From assembly GCF_014647675.1 (NCBI RefSeq), contig NZ_BMPQ01000013.1:169109-215144 (forward strand): a DNA stretch of 46,036 nt, written 5' to 3'. Within the stretch, counting starts at the first letter, position 1. Each line of letters begins with the position of its first letter. Of the stretch, positions 32,156 to 40,770 are shown piece after piece. The notes under the pieces were generated by a model. The model ran no database searches. It was given only the letters and a program-made list of their open reading frames with translations, and was not told the origin of the DNA. This DNA comes from Streptomyces flaveus (lineage in GTDB: Bacteria > Actinomycetota > Actinomycetes > Streptomycetales > Streptomycetaceae). The position numbers were made by a program, and so were the translations under genes.

Positions 32156-33730
32156 ATGCTCAGCACCAGACTCACCAACGCGCACATCCTGACCATGGAC
32201 CCGGACCACCCCGTCGCCCACGACCTGGGCATCTGGGAGGGCCGGATCGTGGGCCTGGACGAGGCGGTGACCGGGCTGCCCGCGCGCCGGGTGGTGGATC
32301 TCCAGGGCGCGACCGTGCTGCCCGGGTTCATCGACAGCCATGTGCACCTGGCGTGGACCGGTTTCAAGGCGGCCACCCCGAGCGTGGCGCCGTGCACCTC
32401 GGTCGAGGACGTACTCGCGGTTGTCGCGTCCGCCGTGGCGGGCACGCCGCCCGGCGGCTGGACGCATCTCGTCGGATACGACCAGCGGGCCCTGGGCCGC
32501 CATCTGACCGCCACCGAGCTGGACAAGGTCAGCGAGGGGCGCAAGGTGTACCTGCTGCACGACTCCGGACACGGTTGTGTGGTCAACACCGCGGTCCTGG
32601 ACCTGCTGCCCGCCCATGTGCCGCACGAGGACGGCTTCCTCGCCGAGGGCGCCATGGGAGCCGCGCGGGCGCTGCGACTGCCGTACTCCCAGGAGGAGTT
32701 GGCGGAGGCGATCGGGCGCGCGGCCCGGGTCTGTCTGGCCGAGGGGGTCACGGCCTGCGCCGAGGCGGGCATCGGCGGTGCCCTGTTCGGACACAGTCCG
32801 GTCGAGCTGGGCGCCTACCAACTCGCCCGCGAGCAGGGGAAGTTGCCGCTGCGGGTGCAGCTCATGGTGGCCGCGGACCGGCTGAAGGAGGTGGCCGCAC
32901 ACGAGGACGACGGCATCCCGCGCGCCCTCGACCTCGGACTGCGCACCGGCTTCGGGGACGAATGGCTCTCCGTGGGCGCGCTGAAGATCTACACCGACGG
33001 CGGCATGATGGCCCGTACGGCCGCGCTCAGCAGCCCGTACGAAGGCCTGGACCACGCAGGCCAGTTGCAGGACGACCCCGAGGCGCTCGCCGACACGATC
33101 GTGGCCGGCCATCTCGGCGGCTGGCAGCTCGCCGTCCACGCCATAGGCGACCGCGCGGCCGACGTCGCCCTGGACGCCCTGGAGCGGGCGCATCACCTCC
33201 GGCCGCGACCGGGCGCGCGGCACCGCATCGAACACGCGGGACTGATCCGGCCCGACCAGCTGACCCGCATGGCGCGGCTCGGCGTGAGCGCCGTGGTCCA
33301 GCCGAACTTCCTGCGCTACTTCGGCGACGACTACGCGTCGATCATGGGCGAGGAACGGGCACCGTGGATGTACCGGGGGAGGGGATTCCTCGAGCACGGA
33401 ATCACGCTGGTGGGCAGCTCCGACCGGCCCGTCGCGGACGGATCGCCGCTGCGGGCCGTCCAGTTCATGGTCGAGCGGGCTTCGGAGTCGGGACAGGTGA
33501 TCGGCCCGGACGAGTCCGTCACCGTCGACGAGGCCCTGCGGGCGTACACCGTCGGCGGTGCCTACGCCTGCCACTGGGACTCCGTCGCGGGCTCTCTCAC
33601 CCCGGGCAAGCGCGCCGACCTGGTCGTGCTGGGAGACGACCCGAGGCGGGTCGACACCTCGCGCATCGGGGACATCGAGGTGGTGACGACGTACGTCGAC
33701 GGCCGGGGGAGTCGGGAGAGTAACGGCTAA
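32156..33730 (+). CDS. Amidohydrolase (YtcJ/Amidohydro_3 type)
   Basis: The 524-residue metal-dependent hydrolase has a TIM-barrel amidohydrolase layout. An N-terminal beta-rich part precedes VLPGFIDSHVHL with metal ligands His62 and His64. Next come Lys277 in ALKIYTDGGM (the bridging Lys position), His328 in VHAIGD, His360 in HRIEHAG, and Asp423 in GSSDRPV. The C-terminus GSLTPGKRADLVVLGDDP returns to the small beta domain. It has no signal peptide. Four bases separate it from the MbtH-like gene, so it belongs to the NRPS operon. Its job there is not known. It might release or trim the peptide, since no thioesterase is present, but it could equally act on an unrelated amide. Confidence 0.88.
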   Translation: MLSTRLTNAHILTMDPDHPVAHDLGIWEGRIVGLDEAVTGLPARRVVDLQGATVLPGFIDSHVHLAWTGFKAATPSVAPCTSVEDVLAVVASAVAGTPPGGWTHLVGYDQRALGRHLTATELDKVSEGRKVYLLHDSGHGCVVNTAVLDLLPAHVPHEDGFLAEGAMGAARALRLPYSQEELAEAIGRAARVCLAEGVTACAEAGIGGALFGHSPVELGAYQLAREQGKLPLRVQLMVAADRLKEVAAHEDDGIPRALDLGLRTGFGDEWLSVGALKIYTDGGMMARTAALSSPYEGLDHAGQLQDDPEALADTIVAGHLGGWQLAVHAIGDRAADVALDALERAHHLRPRPGARHRIEHAGLIRPDQLTRMARLGVSAVVQPNFLRYFGDDYASIMGEERAPWMYRGRGFLEHGITLVGSSDRPVADGSPLRAVQFMVERASESGQVIGPDESVTVDEALRAYTVGGAYACHWDSVAGSLTPGKRADLVVLGDDPRRVDTSRIGDIEVVTTYVDGRGSRESNG

Positions 33731-34368
33731 CCCGGGCGCCTCTGCTCATGAACGGGCCGGACCGTGGCTGATGTGTCGTGCGCGGCCCTGCTGTGCAGGA
33801 GTTCGCGCAGCAGCTGGTTCGTGGTGCACACGACGCCCGTACGCGCGATCCACCGCAGCGCCATGGAGTGGTCCTCGGCGGAGAAGTCCGCCACCGCGTC
33901 GGCCACGACGAACGGCTGGATGTCGTGCATGAAGGCGTCCGCCGCCGTCAGCAGTATGCCGAGGTGCGCCCGCACTCCGCACAGGATCAGCTGGTCCCGC
34001 CCGGTGGAGCGCAGCAGCCGGCCGAGATGGCTGCGGAGAAAGGCGTTGTGCCGCACGTTGACCAGCAGGTGTTCGCCCGCCCGTGGCGTGAGCTGCGGGA
34101 CGATCGAGGCGGCGTCGGGTTCCGGGACCGGCTCCGCGCTGAACACCACCGGCATGCCGAGGGTGCCGGCGAGTTCGCGCAGGGTGGTGATGTTGTCGAT
34201 GAGCTCCACGACCGGGGAGGAGCCTGCCGGAAACGCCTGCACGTAGTGGTTCTGCATGTCGTGCACCAGCAGGGCGGCCCGCGCCGGGTCGATCGTCCAG
34301 GACGGCGACGACGCGGGAAGCGCGGAACGGTCCGGCATGGGGTACGAGTCGATGACCGGTAAACCCAT
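33727..34368 (-). CDS. Isochorismatase-fold protein lacking expected catalytic residues
   Basis: The 213-residue protein follows the EntB/DhbB isochorismatase domain closely: ARAALLVHDMQNHYV (Asp37 kept), GRDQLILCGVRAHLG, DAFMHDIQPFVVADAVADFS. However, the Lys of the family (VKWRYSAF) is Asn104 (VNVRHNAF), the Cys position is Ile138, and a loop of about 20 residues before it is shortened. There is no aryl-carrier domain and no dihydroxybenzoate synthesis genes are nearby. True isochorismatase activity is therefore doubtful; another hydrolytic or binding role in siderophore metabolism is possible. The ATG at 34368 is 35 bases downstream of a strong iron box. It converges on the amidohydrolase with a 4-base overlap. 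Confidence 0.85.
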   Translation of the reverse strand: MGLPVIDSYPMPDRSALPASSPSWTIDPARAALLVHDMQNHYVQAFPAGSSPVVELIDNITTLRELAGTLGMPVVFSAEPVPEPDAASIVPQLTPRAGEHLLVNVRHNAFLRSHLGRLLRSTGRDQLILCGVRAHLGILLTAADAFMHDIQPFVVADAVADFSAEDHSMALRWIARTGVVCTTNQLLRELLHSRAAHDTSATVRPVHEQRRPG

Positions 34369-34403
34369 GGCGGGTCCCTCCCTGATGCTTACCCTCGGAT
34401 TAG

Positions 34404-34422
34404 TAAGGCTAGCCTAACCTAA
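34404..34422 (-). promoter_or_regulatory. Iron box for the isochorismatase-fold gene
   Basis: On the minus strand it reads TTAGGTTAGGCTAGCCTTA. The first twelve bases equal the DmdR/IdeR consensus, making it the best-matching box in the window. Confidence 0.85.
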
Positions 34423-34433
34423 TCAAGGGTGCT

Positions 34434-34476
34434 GCGCCCCTGGAAGAGAGGCCGCAGGCCTTCCTTCCAGGGGCGC
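34434..34476. terminator. Strong bidirectional hairpin
   Basis: GCGCCCCTGGAAG (34434-34446) pairs perfectly with CTTCCAGGGGCGC (34464-34476). An inner AGGCC/GGCCT stem sits in the loop. It lies after the binding-protein gene (minus strand) and before the iron box of the next gene. A related element occurs at 41817-41854. Confidence 0.65.
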
Positions 34477-34531
34477 GGGGAACTGCGCGACCAGCCACAA
34501 CGGACCCGCAGCGTCGAACTGCGCTTCCACC

Positions 34532-34565
34532 GGAGCAGCCGGTGCTTCAGGACGCCGGCTGCTCC
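34532..34565 (-). terminator. Hairpin across the stop codon of the binding-protein gene
   Basis: GGAGCAGCCGG (34532-34542) and CCGGCTGCTCC (34555-34565) form a perfect 11-bp stem with a 12-base loop that contains the TGA stop (34547-34549). Confidence 0.5.
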
Positions 34566-35608
34566 ACCTTCGTCGCCGTGTCGCCGTCCACGGCCGCGGC
34601 CAGCTGCGGCACCAGGCGCTCGAGCATGTACGGCAGGCTCAGAACCGACACGAACGAGACGGAGTTTCCGTAGTCGCTCGCCTCCTTGACGAAGACCTCA
34701 CGGTCCTGCTTCGCCACGTTCAGGTCGGCGTAGAGGGCGTCCTTGTTGAGCTTGGCCTCGTCCTTGGCCACGTCGGAGACGATCCACACGAGGGCGTCCG
34801 TGTCCAGCAGATCGGTGCGCTCCTTGCTGATGTTGGCGCCGAACTCGTCGCCGATGACCTTGTCCAGGTCGGTCGGCAGCTTGAAGCCGAGATCCGTGAG
34901 CAGCCGGGAGCGCGCGTCCTGGCTGCCGAAGACGAACATGCCCTCGTACGGGGTGGCCATCACGGCGGTCTTCCCGGCGAAGTCCGGGTTGTCCTCGGCC
35001 GCCTTCTTGAAGTCGGCCTGGACGCCCTCGACGAGCTCCTTCGCCTCCGCCTCCTGGCCGAGCGCCTTGCCGATGATCTCGGTCTGCTCCTGCCACGGGA
35101 CGCCGAAGTCGTTGTACGCCTTCGGCTGGGCCACCACCGGCGCGAACTTCGACAGGGTCTCGTACTGCTCCTTGGTCAGCCCCCCGTAGACCGCGAGAAT
35201 CAGATCCGGCTTGAGCGCGGCGATCTTCTCCGTCTGCGGTCCGGTGCCGGTGTCCGTCAGCACGGTGGGGGCCTTCTCGCTGCCCAGCTTGTCGGCGGCC
35301 CAGGGGCCGATGGCGCCCTTGTAGCCGCCGAGCCACTCGGTGGTGCCGACGGGCACCTTGCCCAGGGCGAGCACGGCGTCCTGGTCGGTCAGACCGACCG
35401 TGACGATCCGCTTGGGCTCCGCCTTGATAGACGTGCTGCCGTACTTGTGCGGGATGGACACCGGGAAGGCGCTGTTCGCGGATTCCTTGTTCCCCGCGTT
35501 CTCTGCGGATCCCTCGGAACCATCTCCCGAGCCGCAGGCGGTGGTGAAGAGCAGTAGCGCGGAGACGAGCGCCGCGGCGAGGCGTGTGCCTCTGAGAGAG
35601 CCGAGCAT
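34547..35608 (-). CDS. Fe-siderophore-binding lipoprotein
   Basis: The 353-residue protein has a signal peptide ending in LFTTACGSG, a lipobox-like cleavage site at Cys25, and then a Ser/Gly/Glu-rich linker. The rest is a FhuD/FepB-type binding fold: PKRIVTVGLTDQDAVLALGKVPVG, KPDLILAVYGGLTKEQYETLSKFAPVV, the long helix ELVEGVQADFKKAAED, and DALVWIVSDV. It should capture the ferric siderophore outside the membrane and deliver it to the FecCD importer encoded at 9877-12878. Its ATG shares one base with the stop of the exporter gene upstream, so it is the third gene of the 39209-34547 operon under the iron box at 39244. Confidence 0.92.
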   Translation of the reverse strand: MLGSLRGTRLAAALVSALLLFTTACGSGDGSEGSAENAGNKESANSAFPVSIPHKYGSTSIKAEPKRIVTVGLTDQDAVLALGKVPVGTTEWLGGYKGAIGPWAADKLGSEKAPTVLTDTGTGPQTEKIAALKPDLILAVYGGLTKEQYETLSKFAPVVAQPKAYNDFGVPWQEQTEIIGKALGQEAEAKELVEGVQADFKKAAEDNPDFAGKTAVMATPYEGMFVFGSQDARSRLLTDLGFKLPTDLDKVIGDEFGANISKERTDLLDTDALVWIVSDVAKDEAKLNKDALYADLNVAKQDREVFVKEASDYGNSVSFVSVLSLPYMLERLVPQLAAAVDGDTATKVEQPAS

Positions 35609-37518
35609 CAGTGGTCCTTCATGGTGGTTGTGTCGGGACGGTGGTGCTGCGTGGGGGGCTGATCGGCCGTGCTACGGGTACCGGACCAGGCCTCCCACAG
35701 GGAGGCGTAGGTCCCGCCCGCGGTGCACAGCTCGTCATGGGTGCCGCTCTCCACGATCCGGCCGTCGTCCATGACGACGATCCGGTCCGCGGCCGCGGCC
35801 TGGGTGAGGCGGTGTGCGACGACCAGCGCCGTGCGGCCCTCGACCGCCCGGTCGGCCGCCCGCTCCAGCAGGCGGGCTCCGGTGCTCCCGGCCTCGGCCG
35901 TCGCCTCGTCGAGCACGGCCACCGGGGGATCGGCCAACACCAGCCGCGCCAGGGCGAGTTGCTGGACCTGCGCGGGCGTGAGGCGGTGTCCGCCCTCACC
36001 CACGACCGTGTCCAGGCCCTCGGGCAGCGCTTCGACCCAGTCCAGGGCCTCCACGGTGGCCAGGGCCGTGCGCAGCTCCTCGTCGGCGGCGTCGGCCCGC
36101 GCCAGGCGCAGATCCTCCGCGAGCGAACCGGCGAAGACGTGGGTCTCCTGCGTGACCAGCGCCACCGGCAGACCATCGCCGTTGCCGTACGCTCCGGCGC
36201 CGGTCAGATGCACCGAGCCGGACGTCGGGGCGTGCACGCCCGCGATGAGCTTGGCCAGGGTCGTCTTGCCCGCGCCGCTCGGACCGACCAGGGCCACGCG
36301 TTCGCCGGCGCGGAGCGTCAGGTCCACCTCGTGCAGGACGGGACGGCCGGGCTCGTACGCGTGGTCGATGCCGATCACGGTGACGGTGCCGTCCGCAGCC
36401 GTGCCCGGCTCCCGCCGCTTGTGAGGATTCGCCGCCTCTTCCGGCTCGGGGTCCGGCTGGTCGGCGACCCCGACCAGCCGGGCGAGCGCGGCGGTCGCCG
36501 ACTGCGCGTCGTCGAGCAGTACCAGCGCGGAGTTGATCGGGGCGAACAGGCTGTGGAAGTACAGGGCCGCGGCGGTCGCGGTGCCGATGGACACCGAGTC
36601 GGCACGCACCAGCAGGAACCCAGTGACGAGGACCGCGGCGAGGCCGGTGTACTCGGCCACGTGCAGCCGGTTGTAGAACCGCAGCACCAGCTTCACTCCG
36701 CGCAGCGTCAGCTCCACCGCCGCCGACGAACGCCGCGTCACATGCGTGGTGTGCTGCTCCTCCAGTCGGAACGCCCGCACCGTGCCGGCCCCGGCGATGG
36801 TGTCGAGGAGCTGTTGCTGCTGAGCGCCGGTCGCGATGCGCTGACGGGCATAGAGCGGCACGGCATTGCGTACGTACCAACGGGCGGTGTGCGCCTGGAC
36901 GGGCACCGCGAGGAGGGCCGCGAGCAGGAAACGCCAGTCCAGCGCCGCCATCGCGCCCAGCGTCAGCACGATGGCCAGCAGGGAACGGGCCAGTTCGGGC
37001 AGGGCGTTGCGCACCGCCTCGGCCACCACCGAGACGTCCCGGGTCACCCGGGCGGTGAGGTCTCCCGCGCCCGCCTTCTCCACCTGCTCCAGCGGCAGCC
37101 GCAGCGCCTTCTCCACGAACCGCTCGCGCAGTTGCGCCAGCAGGGTCTCGCCGAGCCGGGAGACCAGCGTCAGGCCCAGCGCGGTGGTGCCGCCCTGGGC
37201 GAGGGCGACCAGTACCAGGAGGACGACCGGAGTCGTCACGTCCCCGGGCGGGCGCCCCTCGGCCACCACGTCCACGATGCGGCCAAGGAGCGGCTGGACG
37301 AGCAGACCCACACCGGTGGCCGCGACCATCACCGCGAAGCTGCCGAGGGCCAGGCCGCGCCGTGGATGCACCAGTTCGCGGACGGCGGCACGGGTGCGGG
37401 CCCCGGTCGCCGTGGGCAGCAGTTCCCGGGTGTCGGGCGCCTGCTCGTCCGTATCGGGGCCTGCTGCGGTCATCGCTTCCTTGGTCCCGTTGTTCTCGTT
37501 CGCCGAGGTGTCGCTCAT
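35608..37518 (-). CDS. ABC exporter half A (intact ATP-binding motifs, degenerate signature)
   Basis: The 636-residue protein has an N-terminal six-helix exporter domain (about residues 45-330) and a C-terminal ATPase. Walker A is GPSGAGKTT, Walker B with catalytic Glu is VAVLDEAT, and the switch His lies in VVAHRLTQA. The signature, normally LSGGQ, reads LTPAQ. This complements the partner half, which has the opposite pattern. The pair probably exports the finished siderophore. It overlaps the partner gene by 4 bases (ATGA) and the binding-protein gene by one base. The start at 37518 is fixed by that coupling. Confidence 0.9.
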   Translation of the reverse strand: MSDTSANENNGTKEAMTAAGPDTDEQAPDTRELLPTATGARTRAAVRELVHPRRGLALGSFAVMVAATGVGLLVQPLLGRIVDVVAEGRPPGDVTTPVVLLVLVALAQGGTTALGLTLVSRLGETLLAQLRERFVEKALRLPLEQVEKAGAGDLTARVTRDVSVVAEAVRNALPELARSLLAIVLTLGAMAALDWRFLLAALLAVPVQAHTARWYVRNAVPLYARQRIATGAQQQQLLDTIAGAGTVRAFRLEEQHTTHVTRRSSAAVELTLRGVKLVLRFYNRLHVAEYTGLAAVLVTGFLLVRADSVSIGTATAAALYFHSLFAPINSALVLLDDAQSATAALARLVGVADQPDPEPEEAANPHKRREPGTAADGTVTVIGIDHAYEPGRPVLHEVDLTLRAGERVALVGPSGAGKTTLAKLIAGVHAPTSGSVHLTGAGAYGNGDGLPVALVTQETHVFAGSLAEDLRLARADAADEELRTALATVEALDWVEALPEGLDTVVGEGGHRLTPAQVQQLALARLVLADPPVAVLDEATAEAGSTGARLLERAADRAVEGRTALVVAHRLTQAAAADRIVVMDDGRIVESGTHDELCTAGGTYASLWEAWSGTRSTADQPPTQHHRPDTTTMKDH

Positions 37519-39209
37519 GACAACACCGCCGCGCGGTAAGCCTCGTGACGGCGTACCAGATCGGTGTGCGGGGCCGTGTCGGTGATCCGGCCGTCGTCGA
37601 GCAGCACCACCCGGTCGGTGACCGCGAGCAGTGCGGGGCTGGTGGTCACGAGCACCGTGGTGCGGCCCTTGCGGATCTCCCTCAAGCCGGTCGCGATCCG
37701 GGCCTCGGTCACCGTGTCGACCGCGGTGGTCGGATCGTGGACCACCAGCACGGGCCGGTCGGCCGCCAACGCGCGGGCGAGAGCGACCCGTTGGCGTTGC
37801 CCGCCCGAAAGGGACCGGCCGCGCTCACTGACCGCGGTGTCCTCGCCGTCCGGCAGGGTCTGCGCGACCTGTGCGACCCCGGCCGCCGTCATCGCCGGTT
37901 CCGCATCGTGGGAGTCGGGCGCCGCGGCGGTGACGTTGTCGCGGACGGTGCCTTCGAAGAGGTCCGCGTCGTGCTCGGCCACCAGCAGGGCCGTACGCAT
38001 CTGAGCGGGATCCAGGTCGCGCAGGGACACGCCGTCCAGTTCGACCGTTCCGGCTTCGGGGTCGGTCTGCCGGGACAGGCAGCGCAGCAGGTCGGCGGCG
38101 TGTGCGGGGTCGGTCGCGACCACGCCGAGGAGTTCGCCGGGTGCGATGTCCAGGTCCACCTCGCGCAGCCCGCCGTGGCTGAGCCCGCTCAGCCGGACCG
38201 CGCCGCGCACCTGCTGCGGCAGGCTCTGGCCACCGGACGTGACGGAGTGCGGCGTGGCAAGGACCTCTGCGATCCGGGCGGCCGAGGCCCGGCCCTGCGC
38301 GAACTCGGCGTTGACCCAGGCGAGCGTCTCCAGGGGCCCGAGCAGGAAGAGCGCGAGCCCTACCGCCGACACCAACTCGCCCAGGCTGATGCTGCCTTGG
38401 GCGGCCAGTCGGCCACCGACGAGTGCGACGACGGCGATCAGGCAGCCGGTCAGCGCCAGGACCATGCCGTTCTGGAAGGCCTGCGCGCGTGCGGCCCGCA
38501 AGGTCGCCTGCAGGGAGTCGCGGCTGGTGGTGCGGTAGCGGGCGATGGCCGTCGACTCGCCGCCGATGCCCTTCAGGATCCGCAGACCGGCCACCAGGTC
38601 GGCGGCGACGGCCGATGCGTGCGCCGCCCGCTCCTGCTCGGCCTCGCTGCGGCTCTCCAGCGGCTTGCTCAACAGATGCCCGAGCCAGAGCAGGACCGGT
38701 GTGCCGAGCAGCACCACCAGACCGAGCAGCACCGACGTACGCAGCAGGACGACGGCACAGGTGAGCAGGCCCATCAGTGCCGAAATGCCGAACATCAGCG
38801 CCAGGTTGACGGCACCGACCCGCTTGGCGTCCTCGGTCGCGATGTTGGCCATCGCTCCGGGCAGCCGGCCCTCCTCCGCCCCGCCGCCGGGGTCCAGGAC
38901 CCTTCGTACGAGAGTGATCCGCAGCGAGTGCTCGGCCTGCACGGAGGCCTTCTCACCGGACCAGGCGCCGATGCGGAAGCTCAACGCCAGTCCCACATAG
39001 ACCACGGCGAGGATCGTGAGCCAGAGGAAGAGGGCGCCGGTGTCGGAGTCGGTGACGGCCTGGTCGATCACGATACCGATCAGGACCGGAACCAGCGCCT
39101 CGCCGATCTGGTGCCCGGAACCTAGGAGAGAGCCGAGCGCGACGTTACGTCGCTGACCCCGGACCGTGTCCCTCAGGACGTCCCGCCCCGACGGATATGA
39201 AGGACCCAC
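37515..39209 (-). CDS. ABC exporter half B (degenerate Walker A, intact signature)
   Basis: The 564-residue exporter half has a six-helix membrane domain followed by an ATPase. Its Walker A region reads GVVATDPAHAADLL with no Lys. Walker B is VLVVHDPTTAVD, with Pro where the catalytic Glu should be. The switch His is replaced in VLVTTSPAL. The signature LSGGQRQR is perfect. It can contribute only the signature to one working ATP site formed with half A. The start is placed at GTG 39209 because GGAGGGG stands just ahead of it; the longer frame from 39296 would run through the iron box. It is the first gene of the operon. Confidence 0.88.
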   Translation of the reverse strand: MGPSYPSGRDVLRDTVRGQRRNVALGSLLGSGHQIGEALVPVLIGIVIDQAVTDSDTGALFLWLTILAVVYVGLALSFRIGAWSGEKASVQAEHSLRITLVRRVLDPGGGAEEGRLPGAMANIATEDAKRVGAVNLALMFGISALMGLLTCAVVLLRTSVLLGLVVLLGTPVLLWLGHLLSKPLESRSEAEQERAAHASAVAADLVAGLRILKGIGGESTAIARYRTTSRDSLQATLRAARAQAFQNGMVLALTGCLIAVVALVGGRLAAQGSISLGELVSAVGLALFLLGPLETLAWVNAEFAQGRASAARIAEVLATPHSVTSGGQSLPQQVRGAVRLSGLSHGGLREVDLDIAPGELLGVVATDPAHAADLLRCLSRQTDPEAGTVELDGVSLRDLDPAQMRTALLVAEHDADLFEGTVRDNVTAAAPDSHDAEPAMTAAGVAQVAQTLPDGEDTAVSERGRSLSGGQRQRVALARALAADRPVLVVHDPTTAVDTVTEARIATGLREIRKGRTTVLVTTSPALLAVTDRVVLLDDGRITDTAPHTDLVRRHEAYRAAVLS

Positions 39210-39243
39210 CCGTACCCCTCCGGGATCGGACAAAGAGAAAAAC

Positions 39244-39262
39244 CTAGGTGAGGCTACCCTAA
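39244..39262 (-). promoter_or_regulatory. Iron box for the exporter/binding-protein operon
   Basis: On the minus strand it reads TTAGGGTAGCCTCACCTAG, close to TTAGGTTAGGCTCACCTAA. It is 35 bases upstream of the GTG at 39209. Confidence 0.8.
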
Positions 39263-39315
39263 GTCGAAGCGCCTGCCCAGCCCGGGGCGCGCACACGACC
39301 GCTCCGAGCGCCGTT

Positions 39316-39341
39316 CGACGGCACGCGCGCGCGTGCCGTCG
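39316..39341. terminator. 26-bp perfect palindrome after the monooxygenase gene
   Basis: CGACGGCACGCGC is followed at once by its exact reverse complement, with no loop. It sits 22 bases beyond the monooxygenase stop and before the next promoter. It may end the transcript or bind a dimeric protein; no T run follows. Confidence 0.5.
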
Positions 39342-39362
39342 TCACGACGATGAACTGCCCTT

Positions 39363-40733
39363 TCAGGCCGATGAATTGACGGAGGAACTGACAGAGGCAC
39401 TGATTCCCGCGGCCGCGTCGCTCGCACGGTGGGCGAGCAGGGAGTCGAGGATCTCGCCGGAGCGTACGGCGGTGGTGGACAGCAGGGTGGAGGTGAGACC
39501 GTGCGTGTGCTCGGTCGCGCCCTGCAGATAGATGCCCGCGGTGACCTCGGCCGCGACCTCCACGCGATGGTCGCGGCCCACGCGTACGGCATCGTCGTCG
39601 TCCCGCAGACAGAGCTTCGCGGCCCTGCCCAGCAAGGTCTCGAGGTCCCTGGGCCGGTAGCCGGTCGCATGGACCAGCAGGTCGGAGGACAGCACCTCCC
39701 GCTCGCCGGTGGGCAGGAACTCGACGGTGACGTCCAGTCGGTCGTCCAGTGTGCGTACGTCCCGGATACGGGAGACGTTGCGCAGGCGCAGACGTTCGTT
39801 GCCCTGGACCTTCTCGCGGTACATGGTCGCGTACAGCGACTCGATCAGGTCCATGTCGACCACCGAGTAGTTGGTGCTGCGGTGGTAGTCGACCAGGGAC
39901 TGCTTCACCTCGGGCGTCGACTGGAAGTAGACGTCCACGGCCTCGGGGTCGAAGATCCGGTTGGCGAAGGGGCTGTCGTCGGCGGGGGTGTACCCGTACT
40001 TGGCGAAGACCGCGCAGACCTCCGCCTCGGGGAAGGAACGGTGCAGATAGTCGACCGCCTCCGCGGCACTCTGACCTGCGCCGAGGACCAGAATGCGGCC
40101 CACCGAAGTACCGGATTCGTTCAACTCGCGTACGCGCGGCACCAGTTGGCTGTTGTGCCAGATGCGGTCCGACAGTTCGGTGCCCGGCGGGAGATGGGGC
40201 TCCAGGCCGACGGCCACCGAGATGTTACGAGCCCTGCGGACGACGGTGCGTTCGGGGGCGCCGGGGACGCGGCTGACGACGTCGAACCAGCGGACCTCTC
40301 CGTCCTCGGCCAGTACCGGCTCCACGGAGACGACTTCGGCGCCGTAGTCGACCTGGTGCGCGATGCGGGCGGCGGCCCACTCGAAGTACTCGTGGAACTC
40401 GATCCGCAGCGGGAAGAGTGTCTTCGCGTTGAGGAAGTCCACGAGTCTGCCGCGCTCCCGCAGGAAGCACAGGAAGCTGAAGTCGCTGGTCGGATTGCGC
40501 ATCGTGACAAGGTCCTTGAGGAAGGACACCTGCATCGTGGCGTCGTCGATGAGCATGCCACGGTGCCAGCCGAAGGACGGCTGACGTTCCAGGAACCGGG
40601 CTCGGATGCGATCTTCGGGTGCGGCTCGGGAGTTGTGTTCCTCGACTGCGATGGCCAGTGCGAGGTTTGACGGGCCAAAACCCACGCCGATCACATCGTG
40701 GATGGCGTCCGGTTCGTCGTGCAGTGCGTTCAC
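39363..40733 (-). CDS. L-ornithine N5-monooxygenase (SidA/PvdA/CchB type)
   Basis: The 456-residue flavin enzyme makes N5-hydroxyornithine from ornithine with NADPH and O2, supplying the hydroxamate building block. It shows the FAD motif GVGFGPSNLALA near the N-terminus, substrate-region text FLERQPSFGWHRGMLIDDATMQVSFLKDLVTMRNPTSDFSF (split over the active-site loops), the NADPH motif VLGAGQSAAE, and the C-terminal ATGY motif in HATGYRP. The ATG-less start at GTG 40733 is preferred because AAGGGAAGGAAAG lies directly ahead; a GTG at 40760 has no such site. It is transcribed divergently from the formyltransferase across one shared iron box. Confidence 0.95.
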   Translation of the reverse strand: MNALHDEPDAIHDVIGVGFGPSNLALAIAVEEHNSRAAPEDRIRARFLERQPSFGWHRGMLIDDATMQVSFLKDLVTMRNPTSDFSFLCFLRERGRLVDFLNAKTLFPLRIEFHEYFEWAAARIAHQVDYGAEVVSVEPVLAEDGEVRWFDVVSRVPGAPERTVVRRARNISVAVGLEPHLPPGTELSDRIWHNSQLVPRVRELNESGTSVGRILVLGAGQSAAEAVDYLHRSFPEAEVCAVFAKYGYTPADDSPFANRIFDPEAVDVYFQSTPEVKQSLVDYHRSTNYSVVDMDLIESLYATMYREKVQGNERLRLRNVSRIRDVRTLDDRLDVTVEFLPTGEREVLSSDLLVHATGYRPRDLETLLGRAAKLCLRDDDDAVRVGRDHRVEVAAEVTAGIYLQGATEHTHGLTSTLLSTTAVRSGEILDSLLAHRASDAAAGISASVSSSVNSSA

Positions 40734-40770
40734 CGCAACTTTCCTTCCCTTAGGCGCCACTGATGTTAAA

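Noticed and set aside
33727..34368. A catechol branch (dihydroxybenzoate) in the siderophore
   Set aside because: No isochorismate synthase, DHB dehydrogenase, DHB-AMP ligase or aryl carrier is present, and the enzyme lacks its Lys.
35611..37539. 642-codon plus-strand frame opposite exporter half A
   Set aside because: The minus-strand frame has full exporter motifs; this one is its mirror and is rich in Arg/Gly/Gln.
39210..39296. Longer start for exporter half B
   Set aside because: The extension would translate the iron box; GTG 39209 has an excellent GGAGGGG site.
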